Positions 21,844 through 32,468 of a stretch of DNA of 64,000 nucleotides are shown here, piece after piece. Position 1 is the first letter of the stretch; each line of letters opens with the position of its first letter. The notes under the pieces were generated by a model. That model was not told where the DNA came from. It was given only the letters and a program-made list of their open reading frames with translations, and made no database searches. The stretch comes from Marchantia polymorpha subsp. ruderalis (lineage: Eukaryota > Streptophyta > Marchantiopsida > Marchantiales > Marchantiaceae): assembly GCA_037833965.1 (NCBI GenBank), contig AP031359.1, forward strand, positions 4,584,001-4,648,000. The letters run 5' to 3'. The position numbers were made by a program, and so were the translations under genes.

Positions 21844-23014
21844 CGATTCAAACAACTTGATTGCTTCCTTGCAGGTTCCTAGCAGGTCCCTTACCTTTCC
21901 TTTATTGCTGCGATTACTATTCTCGTTTCCGCGGTGTCACAAATCTGTGACTTGATGTCAATGAATTTAATTGCCAAACATTGAATATTTTTGATCTCCT
22001 TACACTGCACGTTTTACACAGGCGATGACGTGAAAAACAAGAAGCCAGATCCGTCCATCTACAAAGTTGCTACTGAGGTAAGTTGAACTCAGCGCTACAC
22101 ACAGACCCATTCCTTGATGAACTAGCACTTCTCTCCATGAGCAAGTCATACGTAGTACATCAATTCCTAATAGTCGGAATGCCTTTTTCTCCTCCTCCTC
22201 ACTGTGAAATCTCATATCTTGCAGAAACTAGGGGCTAATCTGGGAAGATGCCTGGTGGTAGAAGACAATGTTATCGGACTACAAGTGAGCTTATATTCTA
22301 CGTTCTCCATTTAGGATTTCCAGCTTTATTTAGCAGATATGTGCTTCTGATTAAATTGCAAATGCTTCAGGTTCCTGTCAGTGCGGTACATACACAAGCA
22401 TGTTTGATCTGGCTTCGTGTAGATTCTATTAAGTTCATGTATCTATGAACTCTCTGAATTCAATAGTTTATCCTTTTTACAACATTCATGACTACAGGCT
22501 GCACTCGGAGCTGGCATGACTTGCGTGATCTCCTACACATCTTCCACTTCTAAACAGGTATTAAGAAGAAATTCCAGATTTGAACCATCGCCGTGAATTT
22601 GACACATCTTCTCAATTCTGCCTTCATGGTTTTTGGTCCCCACAGCTGATGATTGTGGCAAGGACACCAGTTGTGATCCACAGGAGAATTCTGTCCTCAT
22701 GCTCTCTAACCTCATGAATTGTCACCTTCTGCAGGATTTCGCCGGTGCGTCGGCGTCTTATCCAAATCTCGAAGGAGTCAGGTAGGAGAATTTTTTTTAA
22801 AAACAATAGTATGGCGTTATAACAACGAACCACGACGCAAGTTTCAATGTTCCGCACATTGTTTTGATCTATATGCTTAATGTGGTTTGTTGCTGTGGAC
22901 ATTCTAAATGAGGTTGACTAGTCTCTTGCTAAAGTGGATGTCTGCTCGTTATGGACGATGTGCAGCCTTACTGAGTTGATCAAAGTCGTGGATTCAGCTC
23001 CGGATGTACTGTAA
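21844..23014 (+). CDS. CbbY-like HAD phosphatase, last six exons
   Basis: Exons 21,844-21,874, 22,022-22,077, 22,225-22,284, 22,498-22,557, 22,735-22,781 and 22,966-23,014 (stop TAA). All five introns are GT-AG and all joins keep frame. The peptide matches the C-terminal third of plant chloroplast CbbY-like proteins (xylulose-1,5-bisphosphate phosphatase type): FKQLDCFLAGDD, KKPDPSIYKVA (the lysine block, HAD motif III), RCLVVEDNVIGLQAA (acidic HAD motif IV), GAGMTCVISYTSST, then DFAGASASYPNLEGV. The N-terminal two thirds, with the nucleophile motif, is absent upstream, where a MULE fragment lies. Either this is the 3' end of a gene with a TE-filled intron, or a captured or truncated fragment. 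The absence of stops argues for recent constraint. Confidence 0.8.
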
Positions 23015-24055
23015 GGTTTTTCATCAGTTCTTACAAGCCATCCTCAAGCAGCTCCGTGTAAAACTAGTTCAACTTTTGTACTAATAGAAAATCATTGAAT
23101 CACAAAAGAGAAGAACAGAAAGACATAAGTGAAGATGGTGGCCCTTCAGCCCAGATAGATACTCGCTCGTAGGATGCCGAACAACTCTCATGAACAAGTC
23201 GGTGAATCGATCAGAGTATCTAGGACCAAGAACAGTTTTCATGCAGAGTACTGCCTCGCTTCTTTGAACTCCAGACTTTGCTGGTTGTCTTCTTTTAGGC
23301 TTCATTCAAGAGGGAAGATTTCAGGTGCTTGTAAACGTAACAAAGAATATCTACACCCAACTGTTCCAATACCAATCCATTTATTTATTCAATGTCGTCT
23401 CCTCTTATCTTGTCAACGCGAGATGTTTATTTCACTTGCAAATGATGTTTATGCGATAAAATGTTTATTTCTGGCACGGTATAGGAGTTTGTGTTGAGCC
23501 TTTAACTTCAAATTCTTTGTTCAGTACTGGCTAGAAACTTTTATAGATAGTGGTTTTTTTGCCACTTGGATGAGCGATCACACGCGACTTGTTCAGTAGA
23601 TTTTCTCGGTTTCCGGCTAAGTGTCAAACAGATTGGTCACACATAAGTTGGAACGAAGGAAGATTTGTTCTCTTTGAGAGCCCATGTCAGCTTAGCTGCA
23701 AGCAGGGTGAATTACCTCATTTCAGCTGACCATAGTTTTTAGCATAGACCTGCGCACAGACAGCTTTATAACTATTTGATAGTAATCGTAGAGAACAGAC
23801 CATCAGACACAGAAAAAAACTCGGAAGGAGAGGAGGTTCTTGCAGCTGTCAAACAGTGAACCCTCGATGAAGTAGACATCTCATTACCTTCATTTACTCC
23901 ATGAAGGTGGTCTAAACACAAAATTCTCACTAGTGTCATCTTTTTAAGATTCACTTTCTCATTTCAATTGTTTGTTAATATTCACACTAAATTACATTTT
24001 GTCGCTATATCTTCTATGACTAACACTCAATGAGACAATTGGGCAACTTATGCAG
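23015..24055. other. intergenic or intronic stretch
   Basis: AT-rich sequence between the stop of the CbbY-like exons and the first PUS7-like exon. I found no exon of either gene, no repeat shared with the rest of the window and no long open frame. The 107-codon frame at 23,174 has no recognisable content. Confidence 0.4.
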
Positions 24056-24696
24056 ATTTCATCTTTTCAAGGAGAATAAGAATACTCAGGATGCCTTGAT
24101 GATTATTGGCCGCATGCTTGGAGTGCAAGTGGGTCAATTAATTCCATAAATATACATTTTGGCTCTGTATTATCTAAGATACAAGCTTAAGGAGCCGCAT
24201 TTCTTGAGAAATGTGATTGCTCTTCAGTTTTGTTGGACAGCTTCAGGCTTTGAAGATGACAATGAATTTTGTTTTCGCAATGTGTTGCAGCCCAAATTGT
24301 TTTCCTTCGCAGGTATCAAAGACAAACAAGCCGTCACTACGCAACAAGTATCTGCAGCCCTTTTTCTACACTAATCAGTAGAATTAATTGTTTTCTTTTT
24401 TGAGGTTCATGCGTTCATGTAAAGTGAACGGGTTCATTATGCATACACAAACAGGAATGGAACTGGGGCTTTCTTTGCCTCCTATGAATGAAAACATCCT
24501 AGTCTTCAAACTACTGCTCTCTTCGTACTCGTTATGTACATTGGAGGGTCAAGGCGTTTTATTCAGAATTCCAAGTACAAAATTAGATTGCACGTTTCTT
24601 TTATACTGAAACTCTTGTGTTTTCAGGTAATTGTTTACAAGCAACCAGCAGCAAAATTGGCTCTACTTAACAAGAAGCTTAAGGGAGTAAAAGTTG
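24056..24696 (+). CDS. TruD/PUS7 tRNA pseudouridine synthase, three internal exons
   Basis: Exons 24,056-24,128 (FHLFKENKNTQDALMIIGRM), 24,291-24,347 (PKLFSFAGIKDKQAVTTQQ) and 24,627-24,696 (VIVYKQPAAKLALLNKKLK), joined by GT-AG introns in compatible phase. The second exon holds the family's catalytic loop G-x-K-D-K-x-A-V-T-T, including the catalytic aspartate. These enzymes isomerise uridine to pseudouridine in tRNA and mRNA. Exons for the N-terminal part and the large insertion/C-terminal domain are missing; downstream sequence runs into a transposon at 25,232. A gene fragment, not a complete gene. Confidence 0.75.
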
Positions 24697-25231
24697 GTAA
24701 CTTCATGTGATTTCCCTACTCGCTTTAATCTTACTCTCAGTATAGAAGTTGGACTTTGGACTCTACATGTGAACCCTTTTCATTTTCTTAAAAAGTCTTT
24801 TGTGTCATTTCCTTTGTGTCCATTGTTGTCGATAGTATTCACTGTTTCCTTGAGGCTTCAAAATCAAAATCATACAAGGAAGATCGTGATTGAAAGTCTT
24901 ACGTTTGTCTTTCATAGTTAACTACTTTTTCTATACTCCTTTAAGATATCTTTGTGTTGTTTTGATTTATTCGTATTGGTTTATTGAACCTCGACAGAAG
25001 ACTCTTGACTAGCATACGGCATGCCAAATGCTCCAGTTGGTACTGGGCTTAAAACCCTGAAACCTTGACTTCTTGTTGCGAGCCAGCGGTGTAGTGAGCG
25101 GTCATGGCGGGAGTATTTGGGGGCGAAATGAAAGAGGCGATATTGGATAGGCACTATGCGAAGGTGCCACACGTCACCAAGAGCGGTAGGCATAACTGGA
25201 AATGCCTACTGCAAGGTTGTCCTTTCCCAAG
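24697..25231. other. non-coding stretch after PUS7 exons
   Basis: No further PUS7 exon found. A plus-strand frame from ATG 25,104 to the junction at 25,232 (MAGVFGGEMKEAILDRHYAK...) contains an HNWKCLLQGC motif that faintly recalls BED-type fingers of hAT transposases. Too short to call. Confidence 0.3.
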
Positions 25232-26334
25232 AACTAACTATCTCCATTCCCTCCTTCGAAGGTTCCGCTAGTGCTTCTGCTGGAACTTCAATCAATACCG
25301 CCGAAGATCCTTCCCTCCCTACAGGCTGTGTTGACTCGCCCGCTACGACTTCGGTTGTATCCACAATCGGGGCAACTGTCTAATCTACGCTGCTATACGA
25401 TACTTCTGCTGCCACTAACGCCTGATTCGCCCTCTTTTTTGATCTTGCGCGAGTTCTTGACTGCCTGATCACATCCACTTCTGTTTCCGTTCTTCTTACT
25501 TCAAGTGCCAAATCTCCCTCGTCATCGCTCACTACTCTCCTTCTCTTTGTCACTCGTCTCTTCGACATTTTCCCGTCTCAGCACAACCTCCACCTCAACT
25601 GATCCTCGGGCTGTTGTCTGTGCTGGAATGGAAGGTCGACAGGTATTGTTCTCGGTCCCTTCGCTAGACTCGGCCGTCAAGATTTCTCGCTCCTTTGGAA
25701 ATTGCTTCTCCTCCTCTCTCGTAAGCAACCCCATGCCTCGGTAGAAAATCACCAAGAAGGGAGTGAGATGATTGATCAATGTTCCTGTCCACCGATCGGA
25801 CACATTCACCCAGACAAGATCGTGAAAGATTCTTGCCCAGTGTACTCCTTGTCCCTTCAAGATTCGTTCAAAGAACCCTACCTGCTAGGCCGTAACATAC
25901 GTCGTACGCGCTGGTCGCAAGATGTGCATAATTCCCAACGTTATCGCTCTTCTCTTTAGATCAATGTAATTCGCTGTCTTCCACTCGTTCATTCCTTGTC
26001 TTCCAGAACTAAAGAGTGGTCCGTAAGAGAATTCTTTGGTGTGCGTAAGTCCTACGCTACTCTTCTCAAACAAAAGGTCTTCATCGCTACCAGCGCACGG
26101 TCCCATCACCTTCGTCCAATGCTCAACTGTCAAGAGCATGGGATTACCTTGAAGCTCCACGCCCTCGATTTGGTTCTTATCCATTATCTCCTTACAGATA
26201 CTCACCGAGACGCAATTCCAATTCCAAAAGAGGAATTAAAGTCGCAACTCGCTCAGCTTGAAGGGTCGCAATTCTTCGTAGGGCACCTTCATGGGAACCA
26301 ATTTCCGCACCTTGTCACTCTTCTTTGGCCCCAT
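25232..26334 (-). pseudogene. LTR-encoded protein, subtype A, copy 6, N-terminal half
   Basis: Start ATG at 26,334 (MGPKKSDKVRKLVPMKVPYE). The N-terminal domain is nearly intact: a stop inside the FFFWN-type block near 26,235, then an open stretch 25,885-26,205 (ICKEIMDKNQIEGVELQGNP, AGSDEDLLFEKSSVGLTH, RAITLGIMHILRP), then 25,522-25,860 (VHWARIFHDLVWVNV, FYRGMGLLTREEEKQF). The acidic linker follows until the truncation. Confidence 0.6.
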
Positions 26335-26750
26335 GACTTTGATTCGTGTCTTCGCTGCTAGCAAGGTCGGTCGATTTCGCTCTTCCTCTTGCTCGCGCGT
26401 TCTTGCTTGATATTGCAATGTTGGCGCGAGGACTCATCGTACTACCCTTACCCTTGAAGCCCTAACATTGTCTCCTCACGCGCCTACTAGAATTTCCAAC
26501 GCGTGCGAACGTCTCCCGGCCCGTTGCGCGATTCGAAATTGAATCCTATGTCTTCGCCAAAGAAGCAGCTCTTGCAAGGTCCCGAAAAGGCTGCGCTGAA
26601 GATCCAAAGATCAAAATATCTTCGGACGTAGACGAATTCTAACTAATCCTATCATAACTCCTCCAAATCTACTCACACGACTACTTTCTAGACAAATATC
26701 TTTTACTTTTGTTGATTTTTAAAGAAAAACATAAAATACTAGGCACCACA
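25232..26750 (-). mobile_element. giant coding LTR, subtype A, copy 6 (3' truncated)
   Basis: Its TGTGGTGCCTAG start (minus strand) is at 26,750, inserted in the integrase of the Athila/Tat-like element. It runs through the AT-rich 5' block and the N-terminal half of its frame, and stops abruptly at 25,232. The second half and the far side of the disrupted integrase are gone, so a deletion removed both. Confidence 0.7.
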
Positions 26751-26754
26751 CATC

Positions 26755-27613
26755 TTCTGTTGAATCGTTTTGAATGTTGTCAAGTCAAACTATATGCAAA
26801 GTTTTGACTCAACTCCATACACCATCTGAAAAGAGAGTATCCGATAGATGTCTTCCATGTTGTGCAATACTCCCACAAGATAGCATGAAGCCTCTTGTCC
26901 CAATTGTGTATACTCCCGTCCATATCTGCATCCTTGGCCAAAATCATACACAAAGTGTAGTTGGGCCGCTCCGCCAACCCATTAGCATTAGGTTTGTAGG
27001 AAGTGGTTACTCAAGACTTGATGGAAAAATGCTCCAACATGGCTTGAACTATACTTTCCACAAATTCTTCTTCTCTATCTGATACTAACTCCAATGGACA
27101 ACCAAATCGAATAATGATACTCTCATACAGAAATCTACCAACCTCCTTCTCATTAGTAGATTTAAGTGGTCTTGCTTCTACCCACTTCGTAAGATAATCT
27201 GTAGCTATCACAATGAACTTATTCCCTCGAGGAGTAAGATTCAAAGGACCTACAAAATCTATCTCCCACTTTTCAAAAGGACCTAACACTGGTACAGAAA
27301 TCATAGGAGGGGTTTTCATGGACTTTTTAGCAAAAGCTTGACACACATCACAACTTTTGCAATATTCCACACAATACTTAAAAATGCCCTTCCAATGATA
27401 ACAAACATCAAAAATCTTGAAAGCAGTTACCTTCCTCGCAAAATGTCCTCCACATACTGCACCATCATGAAACTCCTGCATGAGTTGTAATGCCTCTACT
27501 CTCCCAACCGCCCTTCGTAGAAGTCCGTCAGCTCCTTGATGAAAAAGTACCTTCTCCATGATCATGTAAGGTTGACATCTCTTCACTAATGCATTTTTCT
27601 CCCTTTGATGCAT
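26755..27613 (-). pseudogene. Ty3/gypsy integrase (Athila/Tat-like), interrupted
   Basis: Open from 27,613 to 27,011 (about 200 codons): H2C2 zinc finger (HDGAVCGGHF ... CKSCDVCQ), then the catalytic core with WEIDFVGPL and LVSDREEEF. The second block has E for the usual G after SDR. Frame breaks follow, then NANGLAERPNYTLCMILAK and a VYGVES block up to LTTFKTIQQKM, where the giant LTR is inserted. Non-functional. Confidence 0.75.
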
Positions 27614-27727
27614 TCTTTGAGGTAACTCTCCTCTAGAGATAAAATCCTAAATTTCCTTGTACTTCACCGGTACTGTTGTCACTGTGTCCATGACCAGCAA
27701 GTCTTCATCCGGAAAGATGTCATCTAC

Positions 27728-28420
27728 TTATTGATCTCCTCCATCATCATATGCTCTCGACATCAAATCCGCATTAGCATGCTTCAATCCGGGTCTATCC
27801 CCAATGGTATAATTGAACTCTACTAGTAGTAGCTTCCATCTAGCTATCCTCCCTTCAGCATTAGGCTTGTTGAAAATGTATTTCAAAGCCTTATGATCAG
27901 TCACTATAGTGAATCTGCAACCATCAAATAATGTCAAAACATCTCAAGTGAGAAGATTAGAGCTAAAGCCTCTCTCTCTTTGTCATTCAGTATTTCTTCT
28001 CCGCTTAAACCATCTGTCTACTAGCATAGGCAATTGGATGATCATGCTTTTCATCATTTAATTGACTCAAGGTGCATCCTACATCAATATTTGATGCATC
28101 GGTATAAACAATGAAAGGTTTACCCCAATCCGGTTTTGCCAAAATTGGAGCCGTCATCAACGCCTTCTTGAGAACTTCAAACGCCATCTTTGCAGCTTCA
28201 TCCTTGAAAATGAGTTTCTACTCCACTCCTTTCTTCATGTAATTCGTCAGAGCATGAGCTTTGTTGGAGAAGGACAAGATGAACCGTCGGGACCACCCCA
28301 CCATACCAAGGAATTGCCTCAACTTGGTCAAAGTCACAGGAAAAGGTAACTCCATGATCTACGTCACCTTCTCTGAATCCACCGCTATACCGTCCTTGGA
28401 GATGATATGCCCCGACAATA
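27728..28420 (-). pseudogene. RNase H domain and RT connection (Athila/Tat-like)
   Basis: After a frameshift near 28,430 the RT thumb continues (SGHIISKDGIAVDSEKV), then a piece at 28,005-28,187 (PFIVYTDASNIDVGCTLSQ, with the first RNase H aspartate, and HPIAYASRQM) and 27,728-27,937 (CRFTIVTDHKALKYIF and ARWKLLLVEFNYTIGDRPG). Stops interrupt between the pieces. Confidence 0.7.
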
Positions 28421-29413
28421 GGCCTTCTTCACATCTAAAAATGCATTTTTCTGGTAGAGTGAAGCCTTAGCTTCCTCCACTAGTTGAAGTATTTTGATCA
28501 AATGATGAAAATGATATGCTTTCCTCCCGTAAACACAAAAATCATCTATGAAATCTCTTACAAACTTTTCACTGAAAGGTTCAAACACTCTATTCATGAA
28601 CCTTTGGAAAGTGGAAGGAGCATTACATAAACCAAACGGCATCACTCTAAAAGCAAATGTTCCCCATGGAGTGGTAAAAGTTGTTTTGAGTCGGTCTTCT
28701 AAGGCAATTTGGATTCGGTTATAACCACTATATCCATCTCCAAAATTATAAAACTCATGGCCAGCAATCTCCTCTAGAATCTCATCTATGAAAGGCAAGG
28801 GATAGTAGTCTTTCTTTGTGACAGCATTCAACTTTTTGTAATCTACGCACACTCGTAGCTTATCATTCTTCTTCTTTACTATCACAATTGGAGACATCCA
28901 TTCAAAATTTTCTACCTCGTAGATGAAGCCAGCCTCCTTGAGCTTGTCAATCTCCTCCTTCACCACAAGAGCCGTAGGTGGATTTATTTGGCGTTGCTTT
29001 TGCCAAATAGGACAAGCTTTCTCCTCCAACTCGATGCGATGAGTCTCCAACGTCACATGCTCAAGATCTTTGTAACTTAAGGCAAAAACATGAATATATT
29101 TGCGAAATCTATCCAAAAACCTTGCCTTTTTCTCCTCGGTAACCTCGGGACCAAACTTGAGAGTGGACAGTCGTCGACACACCTCCTCTTCGCTCATCTC
29201 CACTTTGTCAGGATCTTTCATCACTCCAGGCCTAGGTAACAACTCCATGGCAGCAATGACTTGTACTTGAACATTATCAGAAGAGTACTCTGATGATGTT
29301 TCTTGATCAGAAGTTGAGATGTATGTGTCAACTTCTGAAAAGCTACCACTCTCTTCCCAATACTCGCCAGTTGGTCTATCTAAGTTAGTGGTGGATTTTC
29401 CTCCTCTTGTCAA
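28385..29413 (-). CDS. Ty3/gypsy reverse transcriptase (Athila/Tat-like)
   Basis: A 342-codon open frame. RT blocks in order: IYEVENFEWMSPIVIVKKKN (about 164-183), VCVDYKKLNAVT (188-199), YYPLPFIDEIL (203-213), FGDGYSGYNRIQI (224-236), MPFGLCNAPSTFQRF (258-272) and FIDDFCVY (288-295). The active site is FIDD instead of the usual YVDD/YIDD. The first catalytic Asp lies in GDGYSGYN, as is usual for this branch. The last 19 residues are out of frame after a small shift near 28,440. Copies template RNA into DNA in the element's particle; probably inactive here. Confidence 0.85.
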   Translation of the reverse strand: MTRGGKSTTNLDRPTGEYWEESGSFSEVDTYISTSDQETSSEYSSDNVQVQVIAAMELLPRPGVMKDPDKVEMSEEEVCRRLSTLKFGPEVTEEKKARFLDRFRKYIHVFALSYKDLEHVTLETHRIELEEKACPIWQKQRQINPPTALVVKEEIDKLKEAGFIYEVENFEWMSPIVIVKKKNDKLRVCVDYKKLNAVTKKDYYPLPFIDEILEEIAGHEFYNFGDGYSGYNRIQIALEDRLKTTFTTPWGTFAFRVMPFGLCNAPSTFQRFMNRVFEPFSEKFVRDFIDDFCVYGRKAYHFHHLIKILQLVEEAKASLYQKNAFLDVKKAYCRGISSPRTV

Positions 29414-29425
29414 AGGAACCTTAAC

Positions 29426-30613
29426 TCAAAGATTCTTTGGGCCTATCCTCAAATAGCCCTTGTGCCATCGGTCCGTAGTCCTCACCGCTGTCAACCAAGG
29501 ACGTTCCAACAGCAAGTCGTAGGTAGCTTCCTTGAGAACTTGGAAGGAAAGCAAAGTTTGCACTCCTCTCACACTAACCACAACTTTGTCTACCACCCCC
29601 AATGGTCTTATCTTCTGTTTGTTGGCCATACCAACAATTATGCTATAAGGTCTAGAAGGTTGCATCCCCAACTTCTGCATCAACCTTTCAAACATGGCAT
29701 TCACAGCCGATCTACCATCAACCAGCACGTCTGATACATCATGTTCATTGATCCTCACTTCGATCTTTGAAGCATGTGTACATACCTCCGAAGCAGCTGC
29801 ATCCACCACACCAATTTCCACATTGGTCATGTGGGCCTTCCCCTTGGATTTTCGCTTCTTGATTCTTGTGGAGCTAAGACCTCCTCTTAACTCCTTCCGA
29901 CTGGTTGGATTCAAGGCAATCAACTGACCAATTGTTATATTGACCTTCTGATTTCCTACATACTCCACCACGTCATACTTAGCTTGAGAAGATGAAATGA
30001 AAAAGTCATTCATGCCCAACTTCTTCCTTGGTACTCTTGGCTGACTCACTCCACTTGACCGTGTACTTTGGCTTGGCGTGTTCTCCATGAAAATTGACTC
30101 GTTTGCAAATCGGGCACATTTCTTCTCATGAGCAAGGATATCCACCTTTGACTTCGAGCTCTCCCCATTCTCAAAAGTGCATTGATGAGGGAATACATCA
30201 ATGGATGCTACTCCCTTATCCTTGGCTTGTTGCGTAGCCGGTGCATTGTTGTTGTGCCGAACTCCATCATGTTGTCGAGGGTTAGGACAATTTTGCTGAA
30301 AATGAGGACCGCTGCAAGTAAAACAAGAAACCGCAGAATTCATTGAAGGTGGATTTCCTCTTGGAGAATAATTTCCATACCCCCTAAAGCCTCCCCCTAC
30401 ATTCTGATTCCTCTTCTCCCACAACTGTACTACATTGATCTTGAGGTCCGCTAGAGTCTTAGTGATAGATTTCAACTCGTTTTGAAAATCTACACTAGGA
30501 TTCGCTATCGTGGATTCAATAGCAGGATTTGAAACAATGGATCTTACTACAACCAGTGGAGCTACTTCTCTAGCCACCAAGCTAGAATCATCATCTTCTA
30601 AGCTCTCCTCCAT
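29426..30613 (-). CDS. gag C-terminus and aspartic protease region (Athila/Tat-like)
   Basis: A 395-codon open frame. A CCHC zinc knuckle CFTCSGPHFQQNC at about residue 97 binds element RNA. A retropepsin-like domain follows with VDGRSAVNAMFERLMQKLG, matching the DGGSGVN-type active site of this branch with an R in place of the second G. It then continues with SYDLL-like TYDLLLERPWL, the usual end of the protease. RT follows 13 bp downstream in another frame. Confidence 0.75.
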   Translation of the reverse strand: MEESLEDDDSSLVAREVAPLVVVRSIVSNPAIESTIANPSVDFQNELKSITKTLADLKINVVQLWEKRNQNVGGGFRGYGNYSPRGNPPSMNSAVSCFTCSGPHFQQNCPNPRQHDGVRHNNNAPATQQAKDKGVASIDVFPHQCTFENGESSKSKVDILAHEKKCARFANESIFMENTPSQSTRSSGVSQPRVPRKKLGMNDFFISSSQAKYDVVEYVGNQKVNITIGQLIALNPTSRKELRGGLSSTRIKKRKSKGKAHMTNVEIGVVDAAASEVCTHASKIEVRINEHDVSDVLVDGRSAVNAMFERLMQKLGMQPSRPYSIIVGMANKQKIRPLGVVDKVVVSVRGVQTLLSFQVLKEATYDLLLERPWLTAVRTTDRWHKGYLRIGPKNL

Positions 30614-30614
30614 T

Positions 30615-31131
30615 CTAATAGCAATTCAAATGGCTTCAGCCTTCGAAGGGTCTTCTCATATCTCACCTTACTTCAAATTTTGGGTCTCAAACCTCCAACA
30701 AAGTTCTTCATGAGCATCGCCCTTATCCCCACCATTGTAGCATCCACTTTGTCACCACCCTTCCTCAACATCATGTGAAATCTAGACTCCAACTTCTCAG
30801 TTCTCTCCACATAGGTTCTTACCTTCTCGTTCTCTCCCTATTTCAAGAAGGTGACCTCACACATCAGCTTTTCATAACTTTCATTGGGAAAAAAGTTTTT
30901 GATCATGTTCTCCGTCAATGTCTTCCAAATGTTGTCCTTTGAATGCTCTCTCTTGTACTCCTTGTACCACTTGAGAGTAGAATCCTCCAAGAAATTTGGC
31001 AGAAGCACAGCCCACTCGTCCTTCTTCCTCTCATTTTTTGCTATGCAAGCCCTCTTGAAGTCCCTAACAAAAGCTTCTACATCCTCATTCTCCCTCCCAT
31101 AAAATACCAAAGCTTCCTCCATTCTTACTAA
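30615..31131 (-). pseudogene. gag (capsid) fragment (Athila/Tat-like)
   Basis: Open at 30,838-31,122 with the retrotransposon gag signature: F-V-R-D-F-K-R-A block, KDEWAVLLPNFLEDSTLKWY and KTLTENMIKNFFPNESYEKL. After a stop at about 30,836 it continues ENEKVRTYVERTEKLESRFH and NFVGGLRPKI in the same sense. It leads into the zinc-knuckle frame after more stops. Confidence 0.75.
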
Positions 31132-31471
31132 TTTTATTTTTTTATTATTATTTTTTCTATTGGAAATTTATATGGAGCTTCCTAATACAATACAAACAAC
31201 ATTAACTTCATCCTTGAGTAATTCATCAAATGAAACACAAAAGAAATTGATTGTTCCAAGATAGCCAAAGCTTTCTCCTCTCCTAGGCATACGATGAGTC
31301 TTACCCTCATCATCATCTTCTCCATCATACGAATGATGATTTCCATCTTCAGTTGGAGCTTGAACCTGCTGAGGTCACTTTCTCCGATTCAGCACTTAGC
31401 TTGCCATCAAATCCTTCCACGAGTGATTCTAGAAGCGCCTTCACTCCGCTGCATTCGTGTCCCGCCGGTAG

Positions 31472-31792
31472 TCAAATCACTCCGCAATTGTCACAAAAGG
31501 TCGCGCTTTGGGATTCATGTGGCGATGATGGTCCCAAGTGAAGTTTCAAATCTCCCAAGTTCCTCTTGCTCCTCAATCTTCTATCTTTGTTCCGCATGAA
31601 ACAATTGACAACCTTATGTCTCTCCTCTCCACAATGAAAGCAAGTCTCACGTTTGACTCTTAGGGACTGACTTATTACTCTTTCTTCAAACTCCACCTTG
31701 AATTCTCTTGTATTGGAGTCTAAAGACACTATAACATCCAAGCCTTGAGGTACCTTGGATAACCTAACCTTCCAACCCACTTGTTCACTCAT
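31472..31792 (-). CDS. small extra zinc-knuckle ORF in retroelement leader
   Basis: 106 codons, MSEQVGWKVRLSKVPQGLDV..., with an imperfect CCHC knuckle CFHCGEERHKVVNC and a basic tail (MRNKDRRLRSKR). It lies between the LTR and gag, where most gypsy elements have only a leader. It may be a separate RNA-binding accessory protein or the remnant of another element. The family is not recognised. Confidence 0.45.
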   Translation of the reverse strand: MSEQVGWKVRLSKVPQGLDVIVSLDSNTREFKVEFEERVISQSLRVKRETCFHCGEERHKVVNCFMRNKDRRLRSKRNLGDLKLHLGPSSPHESQSATFCDNCGVI

Positions 31793-32445
31793 TTTTCCAT
31801 AAGGTAGAAATCACTCAAAAGAACTTTCCCAAAAACACTATCTACTTGACAAAAACTGCGAATAAAGAAATCCAAAACTTTTGCTCTCCTATCCTTCTTT
31901 TGTACCGCCTGAACTTCAAATTAACATAACTTCGTATCTAGACGTGATCTCTCAGTGAAATTTTGACTCACACGTAGGTTATGTTCCAATACATACTCGT
32001 ACGAAGTTTAAAAGGCTAACTTGAAATACAGAAAAAGTAATCAATTCGGTACAAACTTTCCCGAGAGCAAATTTTATTACCCGTGAAAACCTTCTCAATT
32101 TCTAATACTCATATCTTTCTATTACAATATGATCTAGACCTGAAACCAAAAAAAAAACATTCTCTATCTTCCATTCTACAATCAATAAAAATTTTGAAAA
32201 ATGCTTCGAGAAATACTTTTTCAATATCTAAGACCCCTTTCTCTCAAAATGACGAGTTTACGTGAACAAAACATACAAAAGCATTTTTAGGCTATCATAT
32301 GAGACTACTGGATAGACAAAGGGAAGTTCACTCTCAAGCACACTCTCTGCTCTTTCATTCCCCAATATCAATTCCAAGTGATCCCTCATGGACATTTTCA
32401 CTCGAGCTAGAAATCGAATCCTAAACATTCCGCCTTTTAGATTGA
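31793..32445 (-). other. retroelement leader, non-coding
   Basis: AT-rich sequence between the primer site and the first ORF. No open frame of note and no match to other parts of the window. Confidence 0.5.
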
Positions 32446-32463
32446 GGTCCTGGCAACGGAACA
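32446..32463 (-). other. primer binding site-like sequence
   Basis: On the minus strand it reads TGTTCCGTTGCCAGGACC, five T residues after the LTR end GGTTGCA. It resembles the TGGCGCCGTTGCCGGGGA site common in Athila/Tat elements, with several changes. The position fixes the LTR end and supports the element's assignment. Confidence 0.55.
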
Positions 32464-32468
32464 AAAAA

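Noticed and set aside
25104-25232. BED-type zinc finger of a hAT transposase
   Set aside because: Only about 43 codons with one C-x4-C pair; no histidines in the right place and no downstream transposase.
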